A stretch of DNA of 64,000 nt from Streptantibioticus parmotrematis. Lineage in GTDB: Bacteria; Actinomycetota; Actinomycetes; Streptomycetales; Streptomycetaceae. The notes below the pieces were generated by a model. It was not told where the DNA came from, searched no databases, and saw only the letters and a list, made by a program, of their open reading frames with translations. The stretch lies in contig NZ_JAINVZ010000001.1 in NCBI RefSeq assembly GCF_019890615.1, forward strand, positions 124,001-188,000. Direction: 5' to 3'. Below, in pieces: positions 8,682 to 24,812 of the stretch (the stretch's first letter is position 1; every line of letters starts with the position of its first letter). The translations under genes were made by a program, and so were the position numbers.

Positions 8682-9779
8682 TCACCTTCCGTCGCGCCAC
8701 TGCCGGGCCAGCAGGAACGCCAGGTACACACCGCCCACCGCGCCGGTCGCCACCCCCACCGGAAGCTCCGAGGGGAACAACCGCTGCGCCGCCAGGTCGC
8801 TCACCGGGACCACCAGCGCGCCCATCGCCGCGGCCGGTCCGACGCCCACCCCGGGGGACTTCGTCATCCGCCGGGCGATCTGCGGCGCGGCCAGCGCCAC
8901 GAACGTCACCGGACCGGCCGCCGCGGTCGCCACCGCGACCAGCGCCACCGCCAGCACGACCAGCGCCAGCCGCCCGCGCTCCACCCGCAGCCCCAGCGCC
9001 CGCGCGGCGTCGTCGCCCATCTCCAGCAGGTCCGCCTGCCGGCTGAGCAGCGCGGTGCACGGCAACAGCACGGCCACCGCGATCGCGAGCGGCACCGCCT
9101 GCGCCCAGCCGCGCCCGTTGAGGCTGCCGGTGAGCCAGATCTGCGCGGTCACCGCGTCGTTGATCGAGGCGCGGGTCAGCATCCACTGGTCGAACGCGGT
9201 GAGCATGCCGGTGACGCCGATGCCGACCAGGATCAGCCGGAAGCCCTGCATCGCGCCGCGCCGCAGCGCCAGCAGGTACACCGCCGCGGCGGTGACGAGA
9301 CCGCCCGCCAGCGCGCCGGCGGAGACCTCGGGCGCGTCGCCGTGCGCCAGCACGATGACGGCCACCGCGCCGCACGCCGAGCCGGTGCCGAAGCCGATGA
9401 CGTCGGGACTGCCCAGCGGATTACGGGTGATGCTCTGGAAGACGGCGCCCGAGGCGCCCAGCGCGGCGCCCACCAGGACGCCGGTCACCAGACGCGGCGC
9501 CCGCAGCGAGTCCACCACGAAGTGGGTGGCCTGGTCACCGCCGCCCAGCAGGGCGCGCACCACGTCGGGGACGGGGATCGAGTAGTCGCCGGTGGCCAGG
9601 GTGTACAGGCCGACCGCGACCACGGCCGTCAGCAGCGCGGCGCACACGACGGCGCTGCGCACCCTGATCCGGACCGAGACCGCGTCGCCGATCCGCAGCA
9701 CCCGGAACGGCCTGCGCGTGACCGGCGCGTCCGTGGCGTGCGCCGGGGCGGAATCCCGCACGGTGGAAGCGGAGTTCAC
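8682..9779 (-). CDS. FecCD-family iron-siderophore permease
   Basis: 365 residues with eight to ten hydrophobic segments and FecCD landmarks such as LRAPRLVTGVLVGAALGASG and TRNPLGSPDVIG. It is the membrane subunit for ferric-siderophore import. The GTG start overlaps the stop of the upstream permease by GTGA, so the two should be co-translated and form a heterodimer with the FepC-like ATPase. It ends 145 bp before the start of ABC subunit A, which may be read from the same iron-regulated transcript. Confidence 0.93.
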   Translation of the reverse strand: MNSASTVRDSAPAHATDAPVTRRPFRVLRIGDAVSVRIRVRSAVVCAALLTAVVAVGLYTLATGDYSIPVPDVVRALLGGGDQATHFVVDSLRAPRLVTGVLVGAALGASGAVFQSITRNPLGSPDVIGFGTGSACGAVAVIVLAHGDAPEVSAGALAGGLVTAAAVYLLALRRGAMQGFRLILVGIGVTGMLTAFDQWMLTRASINDAVTAQIWLTGSLNGRGWAQAVPLAIAVAVLLPCTALLSRQADLLEMGDDAARALGLRVERGRLALVVLAVALVAVATAAAGPVTFVALAAPQIARRMTKSPGVGVGPAAAMGALVVPVSDLAAQRLFPSELPVGVATGAVGGVYLAFLLARQWRDGR

Positions 9780-10846
9780 AGCTGGGAGATCCTTCCGCTA
9801 CGGGCCAGTGCGATGAAGACGGGGGCGCCGAGGAAGGCCGTGACGATGCCCACCTCCACCTCGCCCGGTCGTGCGACCACTCGCCCCAGCACGTCGGAGC
9901 CCACCAGCAGCACCGGCGCCAGCACCGCCGAGTACGGCAGCACCCAGCGCTGGTCGGGGCCGGTGAGGAACCGCGCGAGGTGCGGGACGACCAGGCCGAT
10001 GAAGCCGATCGGCCCGACCGCCGCGGTCGCCGCCCCGCACAGCAGCGTGACCGCCAGCGCGCCCAGCGCCCGGGTGCGTCCTGGGCGGGCGCCGAGCGCG
10101 CGGCCCGAATCCTCGCCCAGCGCCAGCGCGTTGAGCGATCGGCTCAGCCCCAGCGCCAGCGCCGCGCCCACCGCGACGAACGGCATGACCTGCCAGATCA
10201 CCGAGGCGTCGCGGCCCACCACCGAGCCCACGTTCCAGTAGCGGAACTGGTCGAAGGTGTCCGGCTCCAGCAGCAGCACGGCCGAGGTGAACGCGGTCAG
10301 GGCGGCGGTCACCGCGGTCCCGGCCAGCGCGAGCCGGACCGGCGTCGCGGCCGTGCGCCCGGCCGAGCCGAGCACGTAGACCACCACCGAGACCAGCGCG
10401 GCCCCCGCGAAGGCGAACCAGATGTAGGACAGCGTGCCGTTCAGGCCGAGGAATCCGATGGCCACCGCGACCGCCGCCGAAGCACCGGAGTTGACCCCGA
10501 GGATGCCGGGGTCGGCCAGCGGGTTGCGGGTCAGCGCCTGCATCAGCGCGCCGGCCAGTCCCAGCGCCACACCGACTTCGAGGCCCAACCCCGTTCTGGG
10601 AAGTCGCTGCTGACGCACCACCAGTTCGTCGTCGCTGCCGTTGAAGTGGAAGAGCGCGTCGAAGGCGCTGTGCGGCGGGATCGACTTGGCGCCGATCGCC
10701 AGGCTCAGCAGCAGCACCACGGCGAGTGCTCCGAGGCAGGCGACCAGGCCGAGCGCCTTGGCGGCGGTGGACCGGCGCCGGGCCGGACCGGCAGGTGTTT
10801 CGGTGGGCGGAACGGGACGAATCTCGGATGCGGTGGACTGGGACAC
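9776..10846 (-). CDS. FecCD-family iron-siderophore permease
   Basis: 356 residues from GTG 10846, with the FecCD motifs LPRTGLGLEVGVALGLAGAL and TRNPLADPGILGVNSGAS. Longer in-frame starts exist up to 10942, but they would run through the iron box and overlap the divergent lipoprotein start, so GTG 10846 is preferred. No clear ribosome-binding site precedes it. The iron box ends seven bases upstream, which fits a leaderless mRNA whose -10 lies inside the operator. It is the first gene of a minus-strand transport operon opposite the binding protein. Confidence 0.9.
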   Translation of the reverse strand: MSQSTASEIRPVPPTETPAGPARRRSTAAKALGLVACLGALAVVLLLSLAIGAKSIPPHSAFDALFHFNGSDDELVVRQQRLPRTGLGLEVGVALGLAGALMQALTRNPLADPGILGVNSGASAAVAVAIGFLGLNGTLSYIWFAFAGAALVSVVVYVLGSAGRTAATPVRLALAGTAVTAALTAFTSAVLLLEPDTFDQFRYWNVGSVVGRDASVIWQVMPFVAVGAALALGLSRSLNALALGEDSGRALGARPGRTRALGALAVTLLCGAATAAVGPIGFIGLVVPHLARFLTGPDQRWVLPYSAVLAPVLLVGSDVLGRVVARPGEVEVGIVTAFLGAPVFIALARSGRISQL

Positions 10847-10852
10847 GGGAAG

Positions 10853-10871
10853 TGAGGTTAGCCTAACCTTC
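10853..10871. promoter_or_regulatory. Iron box (IdeR/DmdR operator) between permease and binding-protein genes
   Basis: TGAGGTTAGCCTAACCTTC is a near-perfect match to the palindromic 19-mer TTAGGTTAGSCTAACCTAA. It lies between the divergent permease (GTG 10846) and lipoprotein (ATG 10941) and should repress both when iron is plentiful. This is the best of the three boxes here. Confidence 0.9.
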
Positions 10872-10940
10872 GTCGTGCCAGCAATGAGCGCGGCGCCCTT
10901 CGTGCTGCCCCCAGCACCCCTTGAAAGGATCACCACCGTC

Positions 10941-11978
10941 ATGAACGCACCCTCGCGACCACGCCGCCGTCACGCGCTGGCCATGGGCTCCTGCCTGCTG
11001 GCCGCCGCCCTGACGCTCACCGCCTGCGGGGGCAAATCCGACAAGTCGTCGGACGCTTCGGGCAGCGGCGGCCAGTCGGTGAAGGCCGACCCGGGCGCGT
11101 TCCCGGTGACGGTGAAGACCGCGTTCGGTTCGGCCACCGTCAAGTCCGCGCCCAAGCGGGTCGTCGCCCTCGGCTGGAGCGACCAGGACGCCGCGCTCGC
11201 GCTCGGCGTCAAGCCGGTGGCGATCGTCAAGACCGAGGACGGCTTCAAGAACGGCGTCGGGCCGTGGGCCGAGAGCGCGCTCGGCAGCTCCCGGCCCGAG
11301 GTGCTGGACACCACCGACGGCTACCCGGTCGAGAAGATCGCCGCCCTCCACCCGGACCTCATCCTCGCCGTGCAGTCCGGCATCACCGCCTCCGACTACG
11401 CCAAGCTCTCGCAGATAGCCCCGACCGTGGCCTACCTGCCCGGCCGCAAGCCGTACGGCACCCCGTGGCAGGAGCAGACCGACCTGATCGGCAAGGTGCT
11501 CGGCCGCCAGAAGGAGGCCGACCAGGACGTCGCCACCGTGGAGAAGGGCCTGAAGCAGGACGCCACCACGTACCCCTCGCTGAAGGGCAAGAGCTTCGTC
11601 TACGCCTTCCCGCAGGCCGCCAACGGCCGAGTCGTGCTCTACACCGACGACCGCACGAAGGTGCTGGAGGAGGTCGGCCTCAAGATCGACCCCGTGGTGG
11701 CCAAGGCCGCGAAGATGAACAGCTTCGCCAACTCCCTCAGCATGGAACACCTCGACGAGCTGACCTCCGACGCGCTGCTCGTCTGGTACAACACGCCGCA
11801 GGACCAGAAGCAGCTGGAGTCCAACGCGGTCTTCGAGAAGCTGCCGGCGGTGCAGAAGAAGGCCTACGTGGCGGTGGACCGCACGCTCGCCCAGGCCTCC
11901 AGCGCGCCGAGCGTGCTGAGCATCCCGTGGGAGATGGGCAAGCTCCTGCCGCCGCTGGCGCAGGCGCTGAAGAAGTAG
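10941..11978 (+). CDS. Ferric-siderophore-binding lipoprotein (FepB/FecB-like)
   Basis: 345 residues: a basic N-terminus, a hydrophobic stretch and the lipobox LTAC, then a Ser/Gly-rich linker and a class III periplasmic-binding fold with PKRVVALGWSDQDAALALG and HPDLIL. It is expected to be a membrane-tethered receptor that captures the ferric siderophore for the two FecCD permeases. GAAAGGA about 11 bases before the ATG supports the start. Transcription runs from the iron box shared with the divergent permease. A strong hairpin follows 54 bp after the stop, so the gene is probably monocistronic. Confidence 0.94.
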   Translation: MNAPSRPRRRHALAMGSCLLAAALTLTACGGKSDKSSDASGSGGQSVKADPGAFPVTVKTAFGSATVKSAPKRVVALGWSDQDAALALGVKPVAIVKTEDGFKNGVGPWAESALGSSRPEVLDTTDGYPVEKIAALHPDLILAVQSGITASDYAKLSQIAPTVAYLPGRKPYGTPWQEQTDLIGKVLGRQKEADQDVATVEKGLKQDATTYPSLKGKSFVYAFPQAANGRVVLYTDDRTKVLEEVGLKIDPVVAKAAKMNSFANSLSMEHLDELTSDALLVWYNTPQDQKQLESNAVFEKLPAVQKKAYVAVDRTLAQASSAPSVLSIPWEMGKLLPPLAQALKK

Positions 11979-12031
11979 CCGCGCGGCCCGCGCCGCGCCG
12001 TCCCCTGACGCGAGGGACCCCGCCCGGGACC

Positions 12032-12078
12032 CCGAAGGACCGCATGCCATGCCGCAGTGCCGGCGTGCGGTCCTTCGG
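12032..12078 (+). terminator. Hairpin terminator after the siderophore-binding lipoprotein
   Basis: A perfect 13-bp stem (12032-12044 with 12066-12078) encloses a 21-base loop, 54 bp past the stop. It lacks a T-tract. It lies in the 304-bp gap 11979-12282, which otherwise holds only the iron box at 12190. Confidence 0.75.
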
Positions 12079-12189
12079 CATGCCCGATGACCACTGCGTG
12101 ATGCCCGATCGCCGCTACGCGCACGGCCGTTGAAGACCGTGCGGCCGGTTTCCGCGGCGACGTGAGCGCACTTGACTCACACCACTAAC

Positions 12190-12208
12190 TAAGGCAAGGC
12201 TTACCTAA
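12190..12208 (+). promoter_or_regulatory. Iron box before the siderophore biosynthesis operon
   Basis: TAAGGCAAGGCTTACCTAA matches 15 of 19 positions of the IdeR/DmdR consensus. It lies 75 bp before the diiron-cupin gene, where it should control the plus-strand biosynthetic operon through the NRPS. Confidence 0.75.
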
Positions 12209-12282
12209 GTCGCTTGCCACGGATCCGCAGGGCGCTCTCCCCATCCATGCCCCGCGGACCGCATCCGAATCGGAGGAACGCC

Positions 12283-13692
12283 ATGCCGCTCGACCACGCG
12301 GAGACACTCGCCGGGCTGGACCACCAGGACGCCAACAGCATCGTCAAGGCGTTCGCCGCCAACACCGCCTTCCGTGCCGCCGAATGGGAGGAACTCACCA
12401 CCGAGGAGAACCCGTTCCGCCGCCCGGTGCGTCCCGACGACCTCGCGTGGCTCGACTACAGCAAGCCGATGCCGTCCGCCAAGGCCCTCAAGCTCAGCGC
12501 CCTGCTCGGCCACCGGATGCTGCGCAACGTCTACGACAGCGGCCTGCTCTACCTGCCGCCGACCGACGGCGACGCCGCGGCCACCGACGGCGCCGCGTTC
12601 TACAGCGACCGCAACCGAATACTGAGCGCGCTGGCCCAGCCGATCCTGGAACAGCACCTGTTCACCCTGCTCGACGGCGAGCGCAAGCCGCTCGGCAGCG
12701 CTGACCCCGAGGCGCTCAAGCGCGAGGTACGCGAATACCACCGCCAGCGCCAGGCCGAGACCGGCAGGGCCTTCGCCGCCGCGCTGTCCACCAAGGACCG
12801 CAAGGCGTCCGCCACCTTCGTCATGCTCCAGCTCAGCGCCTACCTGCCGGCCGCGAAGGCCGCCGCGGGCCGCGCCGCACTCGGCGAGTACGACGTCACC
12901 CACCCCGGAGGCCGCACCTACCTCCTGGACGAGTACCGCACCTGGGCCGGACTGCACGACAGCTACCGCTCGCTGCTGGACGGCGCGAGCCTGAAGCCCA
13001 CCGCCGCCGCCTACTGGCAGCTGTACCTCGGCACCTCGCTGGCCCGCGGCAACCACCTGCACTGGCTGTCCCACAACCGCGAGAAGTACCCGGAGTTCCT
13101 CGGCGCGCTGGTGCACCACAAGATCGACGAGGCCGCGACCGCGGCGCGCTACGCCGAGGTCTTCGAGGACGGACTCGGCCTGCGCAGCGGCCTGTTCGAC
13201 CACTTCGGCATCGACTCCGAGGACCACCTCGACGTGCTGGTCGACCGGCTGCTCGCGCCGCTGCACCGCACCTTCGGCGCCGAGGTCGTCGAGCGCTTCC
13301 ACAACGGCTTCGCCGACGCCCGCTGGTTCGCGTCGCTGTGGGACGACGACCTCGCGCAGCAGCTCGCCTGGGCCGACGACATCCCGGCGCACCAGGACAA
13401 GGCCGAGCGCATCAACAAGTACATCCAGGACAACGACATCACCGTCGACCTGGACACCTTCGTGGAGAGCAACGAGGAGACCTCCACCACGCACGTGCAC
13501 AACGAGCACCGGCTGGTGATGGTCGAGCGCGGCCAGATGCACTTCTGGAACAACGTGACCCACAAGATCGACCTGGCCGAGGGCGACAAGGTGCTGATCC
13601 CGGTCTCCCGGCTGCACGGCTCCACCGTGCTGTCCGGCGAGTGCACCTACCACCAGCCGATCATCCCCGAGGAGATGTACCAGCGGTTCTGA
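12283..13692 (+). CDS. SznF/GrbD-like heme-oxygenase-fold diiron plus cupin enzyme (N-N bond formation)
   Basis: 469 residues, close to the ~470 of the streptozocin enzyme SznF and in the same layout: N-terminal region, heme-oxygenase-like diiron domain, C-terminal cupin. Cupin histidines H404, H406 (THVHNEH) and H445 (RLHGS) keep the spacing of the SznF cupin iron ligands as I recall them. Candidate diiron ligands are E217, H225, E283 and an H307-x3-D311-x3-H315 cluster; alignment is needed to assign them. SznF oxidises a methylated arginine and rearranges it to an N-nitroso product, and the homologue GrbD acts in making the diazeniumdiolate amino acid graminine from arginine. Beside an NRPS and a GrbE-like gene, the graminine role is more likely. 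GGAGGA precedes the ATG. Confidence 0.85.
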   Translation: MPLDHAETLAGLDHQDANSIVKAFAANTAFRAAEWEELTTEENPFRRPVRPDDLAWLDYSKPMPSAKALKLSALLGHRMLRNVYDSGLLYLPPTDGDAAATDGAAFYSDRNRILSALAQPILEQHLFTLLDGERKPLGSADPEALKREVREYHRQRQAETGRAFAAALSTKDRKASATFVMLQLSAYLPAAKAAAGRAALGEYDVTHPGGRTYLLDEYRTWAGLHDSYRSLLDGASLKPTAAAYWQLYLGTSLARGNHLHWLSHNREKYPEFLGALVHHKIDEAATAARYAEVFEDGLGLRSGLFDHFGIDSEDHLDVLVDRLLAPLHRTFGAEVVERFHNGFADARWFASLWDDDLAQQLAWADDIPAHQDKAERINKYIQDNDITVDLDTFVESNEETSTTHVHNEHRLVMVERGQMHFWNNVTHKIDLAEGDKVLIPVSRLHGSTVLSGECTYHQPIIPEEMYQRF

Positions 13693-13705
13693 GCACCGCC
13701 CCGGC

Positions 13706-13745
13706 ACCGGCCGGGCCGCCCCCGCGCGAGCGGCGCCCGGCCGGT
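13706..13745 (+). terminator. GC-rich hairpin inside the siderophore operon
   Basis: A 10-bp stem (13706-13715 with 13736-13745) lies just after the diiron-cupin stop, in a 196-bp gap. It may be a terminator, an attenuator or an mRNA end-stabiliser. Nothing else is recognisable up to the next ribosome-binding site at 13877. Confidence 0.45.
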
Positions 13746-13888
13746 CAGCCGTGCGACACCACCGGCGGGCCGCTACCCGCCCGCCGCATGACGTCGCGTC
13801 ACCACGCGCGTGCGACAGACCAGTCGAGTACTCGAGGACCGCAGGGCGCACCCGTCGCCCCGGCCTTCTCCGGGATGGAGTTCCAGCA

Positions 13889-14755
13889 GTGCCCACCCCC
13901 CAAGACCGCACCGAGCCCGCCGGCAGTCCGCTGTCCGACGAGGCCCTGACCGCCTGCACCATCGGCGTGCTGCCCTCCTGGGGCCCGCCGGTGGCCAGGG
14001 ACCTGATCACCACCCTGCTCAGCGGGGACAGACCCTTCCCGTGCACCTTCGCCGTGGCCGCCGCGAAGAAGCACGCGCTGCGCTTCGGCTTCGTGGAGAG
14101 CCCGCACGACGACGGCGCCTGGGGCCCGCTCGTCGACATCCTCGACGGCTACCTCGACTGCTACCAGGAGCTGGGCCGGGACACCTCGCTGGTGGTGTTC
14201 TTCCGTCCCGAGGAACAACTCCTCACGCTGGAGCAGTACTTCGCCCGCTTCTGGTCGGTGCTGCGCTTCCTGCACGAGAAGGACCCGCAGCCGTGGCCCG
14301 ACCACGTGCCCACCGACCCGAACGAACTCATGTGGGAGTTCAGCTTCGGCGGCACCGAGATCTTCGTGGTCTGCAACACCCCGGCGCACACCACCCGGCA
14401 CAGCCGCAACAGCCCCGGATTCATGATCACCTTCCAGCCGCGCTGGGTCTTCGAGGGGCTGGAGCCGGAGTCCCCGCGCGGCGCCAAGGCCCGCAAGGTG
14501 ATCCGCAACCGCATCCGTCGTTTCGATCGTATGGAACCGGCCGCCGAACTGGGCAACTACGGCGAGCAGGGCAATCTCGAATGGCGGCAGTACTTCCTGC
14601 CCGACAGCAACGGCGACAGCGTGCCGGCCTGCCCGTTCCACGCCTCCCGCGACCGCGCGACGCCGGACACCACGCCCGCCGGGCACGCCCCCGGCACACC
14701 CCACTCCGCCGCCCCGGCCCAGGACGGCACGACGACTTCCGAGGACGCGCGATGA
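13889..14755 (+). CDS. YqcI/YcgG-family protein, probable L-arginine N-hydroxylase (GrbE/DcsA-like)
   Basis: 288 residues of the YqcI/YcgG family. Hallmarks are PFPCTFAV near residue 48, a central WEFSFGGTEIFVVCNTPAH, HSRNSPGF, FQPRWVF and a C-terminal CPFH. Members include heme enzymes that hydroxylate guanidino nitrogens: DcsA (cycloserine pathway) makes N-hydroxyarginine, and GrbE belongs to the gramibactin cluster. Here it would supply hydroxyarginine to the SznF/GrbD-like enzyme; this is inference from family and context. GTG 13889 is chosen because GGAG lies eight bases upstream; an ATG at 13751 has no such site. The stop overlaps the MbtH start (ATGA). Confidence 0.82.
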   Translation: MPTPQDRTEPAGSPLSDEALTACTIGVLPSWGPPVARDLITTLLSGDRPFPCTFAVAAAKKHALRFGFVESPHDDGAWGPLVDILDGYLDCYQELGRDTSLVVFFRPEEQLLTLEQYFARFWSVLRFLHEKDPQPWPDHVPTDPNELMWEFSFGGTEIFVVCNTPAHTTRHSRNSPGFMITFQPRWVFEGLEPESPRGAKARKVIRNRIRRFDRMEPAAELGNYGEQGNLEWRQYFLPDSNGDSVPACPFHASRDRATPDTTPAGHAPGTPHSAAPAQDGTTTSEDAR

Positions 14756-15039
14756 CCACCCCCCGGCAAGCCCCCGCCGCCCCCGCGACGCCCGCCGCCC
14801 AGCGAGCCCCCGGCGCCGAAGCCGTCCCCGCCGACCCGGCGCCGTACGCCGCTGTCGTCAACGACGAGGGCCAGTACTCGCTGTGGCCCGCCTGGCGTCC
14901 GCTGCCCGCCGGATGGCGGGACACCGGTGTGCACGGCGACCGTGAGGAGTGCCTCGCGCACATCGAACGGGTGTGGACCGACCTGCGTCCGCTCAGCGTC
15001 GTGCGCGCCACCGAAGCCGCGGGGGGACCGGCCGCGTGA
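14752..15039 (+). CDS. MbtH-like protein, NRPS adenylation-domain partner
   Basis: 95 residues, slightly long because of a Pro/Ala-rich N-terminal extension of about 30. The MbtH signature is complete: NDEGQYSLWPAWRPLPAGW, then a CL-x2-IE stretch and WTDLRP. MbtH-like proteins bind and activate NRPS adenylation domains, here presumably those of the next gene. The ATG overlaps the previous stop (ATGA), and the stop overlaps a possible GTG start of the NRPS (15036), so all three are probably coupled translationally. Confidence 0.95.
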   Translation: MTTPRQAPAAPATPAAQRAPGAEAVPADPAPYAAVVNDEGQYSLWPAWRPLPAGWRDTGVHGDREECLAHIERVWTDLRPLSVVRATEAAGGPAA

Positions 15040-15095
15040 CCCCGCCGTCCGACTCCGCACCCGCGCACCCCACCACAGAATCGGGAGTGGCCCGC

Positions 15096-22259
<7,164 letters not shown>

Positions 22260-22280
<21 letters not shown>

Positions 22281-22796
22281 CTCGGTGTGCTCGTCCTGCG
22301 CCAGCAGGTCGTACAACGCCATCGGCGTCACGTAGCCGGGCCACCGGTTGTCGTCGAAGAGGTGCACACCGGCGTCCTGGTAGCACTGGTCGACCAGTTG
22401 GGAGCAGATCATGTGCCGGGTGCTGGCCACGTAGCGGCGCAGGCCCGGCAGCCGGAGCCGGAAGCGGTGGGCGGCGATCGCCAGGTAGTCGAGGAAGCTG
22501 TAGGGCACTCCGGTGTACCGGCCGCAGTCCTGGACGATCGCCGTGCGCTGCTGGTCGGTCAGGTCGTCCGGGCAGACGTACAGCACGCGCGCGCCGTCGT
22601 ACTCCGACAGCGCGCGCACCCGGGCCCCGCCCGGTTCCGCCTCCAGCAGCCGCCCCTCGGGCAGGACCAGGAAGGCGTGTTCCCAGTCGGCGAATCCGTT
22701 GCCGTTGATCCACTGGCCGATCTTGATGAACAGCCCGGCGGCGCCGGGGATCCGGGTCAGTCCGATGTCTCCTGGCAAGGGCTGGGAATGGATCAC
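22260..22796 (-). CDS. Permuted NlpC/P60 (YiiX-like) papain-fold hydrolase
   Basis: 178 residues, no signal peptide. A conserved His (DWEHAFLV, near residue 39) comes before the Cys (MICSQLVDQ, near residue 134). This His-first order marks circularly permuted NlpC/P60 enzymes, which cleave amide or thioester bonds in cell-wall or lipid substrates. The substrate here is unknown. GTG start with GGGAGG six bases upstream. The last 21 bp overlap the 3' end of the NRPS on the opposite strand, so no terminator separates them. A siderophore role is possible but unsupported. Confidence 0.78.
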
Positions 22797-22877
22797 GCGT
22801 GCCTCCCTCGCTCAGAGGGTGACCGAATTGGTTCCCTCTATGGGGAAATAGCGGTCCTTGGCGTGTCCGTCAAGCAC

Positions 22878-22914
22878 GAACGAGCCCGACCGGGTGAACC
22901 GGTCGGGCTCGTTC
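22878..22914. terminator. Strong hairpin terminator after the APC permease
   Basis: A perfect 16-bp stem (22878-22893 with 22899-22914) has a GTGAA loop. It lies 45 bp downstream of the minus-strand permease stop and 80 bp upstream of the hydrolase start. Confidence 0.9.
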
Positions 22915-22958
22915 GCTCAGGGGTTTGACAGCTGGTCACTCGGGTGACGCGAGAGGGG

Positions 22959-24596
22959 TCAGTGACCGCCCTCGTCGACCACCGCGACCTGCTCGATGTT
23001 GCGCTCGATCTCCTCGGCCGGGACCGAGGTGGCGCGCGCCCAGTAGTAGATGCCGAGCGCGAACACCGCGATGATCGCGATGTCCCACCACAGCGGGATG
23101 TTGCCCTTGCCGCCGAAGCCGCCCTGCCAGGAGATGATGCCCATGCCGATCAGGTAGACCGGCAGCCACTGCGCGGCCTTCCAGTCCAGGCGCGGGGCGT
23201 TCGGCAGGTTCTTCTTGGTGGCGTACGCGGCGTAGGCGCCCAGCAGGACGTAGCCGATGATGATCGCCCAGCCCAGGCGCTCCAGGGTGGTCCAGCCCGA
23301 CCAGTAGATGATGAGGCTGGCGATCACGAAGGAGATCGGGGCGATGATCTTGCCGCCGGGGAGGCGGTAGGGGCGGTCGTGGTTCGGCAGCTTGTTGGTG
23401 AACACGCCGTACGCCAGCGGGGCGCCGGCGTACATCAGCACGCTCGCCGAGGTGATGAAGGAGACCAGCTGCTGCCAGCTCGGGAAGGGCAGGAAGCAGA
23501 CGACACCGGTCACGAACGAGATGATCAGGCCGAACCACGGGACGCTGCGGGCGTCGGTGCGCTCGAACAGCCGCGGCGCGTAGCCGTTCTTGCTCAGGCC
23601 GTAGGAGATGCGGGAGGTGGAGGTGACGTAGATCAGGCCGGTGCCGCCGGGGGAGACGATGGCGTCGACGTAGAGCACCCAGCCGAGCCAGCCCAGGCCC
23701 ACCACGGTGGCCAGGCCGGCCCACGGGCCGCTGATGCCGGTGTAGTTGAGCTTGGCCCAGCCGTGCAGGATCGAGGCACCCGGCAGCGCGCCGATGTACA
23801 CCACCTGGAGGAGGGTGTAGATCACCGCGCCGATCAGGACGGAGCCGATGGTGGCCCGCGGCAGGTCGCGCTTGGGGTTGCGGCTCTCACCGGCCAGCTG
23901 GATCGCCTGCTCGAAGCCGAGCAGCGCGAAGATGATGCCGCTGGTGCTGATCGCGCTCAGCACGCCCTTGGCACCGAACGGGGCGAAGCCCTGCGAGGTG
24001 AAGTTGTGCCCGTGGAAGTGGGTCGCCGCCATGATGAAGATCGTGGCGAGCGGGATCGCGACCTTCCACCAGGTGGCCGCGCTGTTGGTGTGCGCGAGCA
24101 CCTTGACGCCGAGGAAGTTGACGGCGACGAAGACGGCCATCAGGAACACGGCGACTATGAAGCCGCTCGTGGTCAGGGTGCCGTTGGCGTGCTCGAAGCC
24201 CTGCGCCCAGTGCCAGTGACCGGCGTAGCCGATCATGGCCTCGACCTCGATGGGGGCGACGGTCGCGGCCTGGAGCCAGGAGAACCAGCCGAAGGACATG
24301 CCCGCGAGGCCGCCGAAGGCGTAGTGCGGGTAGCGGGCGGTGCCACCCGCGACCGGGAACATGCCACCGAGCTCGGCGTGGACCAGAGCCAGCAGCACGA
24401 CGGCGACCGCGCCGATCGCCCAGGAGATGATGGCGGCCGGTCCGGCTGCCACCACGGCCTTCTCGGCTCCGTAGAGCCATCCGGAGCCGATGATGGAGCC
24501 CACCGACGCCCACATCAGGCCGATCAGTCCGACGTCCCGGCGCAGTGTGCTGGAGCCGCGGGAGGTGTCGGGCGCCAGCTTGTCAACGCTAACCAT
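22959..24596 (-). CDS. APC-superfamily amino-acid permease
   Basis: 545 residues with about 12-14 hydrophobic segments. The first carries the APC substrate-binding loop (GSIIGSGWLYGAEKA). Further landmarks are GFEQAIQLAGESRNP and SRISYGLSKNGYAP. It is probably a proton-coupled amino-acid importer; the substrate is not clear, and the overall look recalls YveA-type aspartate transporters. The ATG has GAGAGG seven bases upstream. A 299-bp upstream region holds an unusual array of 11-bp-spaced repeats that may regulate it. A hairpin terminates it. Confidence 0.88.
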   Translation of the reverse strand: MVSVDKLAPDTSRGSSTLRRDVGLIGLMWASVGSIIGSGWLYGAEKAVVAAGPAAIISWAIGAVAVVLLALVHAELGGMFPVAGGTARYPHYAFGGLAGMSFGWFSWLQAATVAPIEVEAMIGYAGHWHWAQGFEHANGTLTTSGFIVAVFLMAVFVAVNFLGVKVLAHTNSAATWWKVAIPLATIFIMAATHFHGHNFTSQGFAPFGAKGVLSAISTSGIIFALLGFEQAIQLAGESRNPKRDLPRATIGSVLIGAVIYTLLQVVYIGALPGASILHGWAKLNYTGISGPWAGLATVVGLGWLGWVLYVDAIVSPGGTGLIYVTSTSRISYGLSKNGYAPRLFERTDARSVPWFGLIISFVTGVVCFLPFPSWQQLVSFITSASVLMYAGAPLAYGVFTNKLPNHDRPYRLPGGKIIAPISFVIASLIIYWSGWTTLERLGWAIIIGYVLLGAYAAYATKKNLPNAPRLDWKAAQWLPVYLIGMGIISWQGGFGGKGNIPLWWDIAIIAVFALGIYYWARATSVPAEEIERNIEQVAVVDEGGH

Positions 24597-24812
24597 AAGG
24601 GGCCTCTCGAATGAGGACAGGGCTTGCTGAAAGTTGCCTCAGATTAGGGAGCATTCTCAGCTCTGCAAAGAGTCGTTGTCTGAATAGTTACCTTCCAGCG
24701 GTGATTTCTCAGATCGATCTCAGCTGGCCGCGCGGGTTTCCGACGGGTAGTCCCGATCCGGTGGTTTCCGCAGGTCGTACGGGGACCGGGGAGGGTCGGC
24801 GCGCGAGGTATC

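Noticed and set aside
13751-13888. N-terminal extension of the YqcI/YcgG protein from ATG 13751
   Set aside because: The extension is Arg/His-rich without homology and lacks a ribosome-binding site; GTG 13889 has one at good spacing.
24700-24730. AGATCGATCT palindrome and CTGAGA repeats near the permease promoter
   Set aside because: Too short and too loosely spaced to claim as an operator beside the much clearer 11-bp array.
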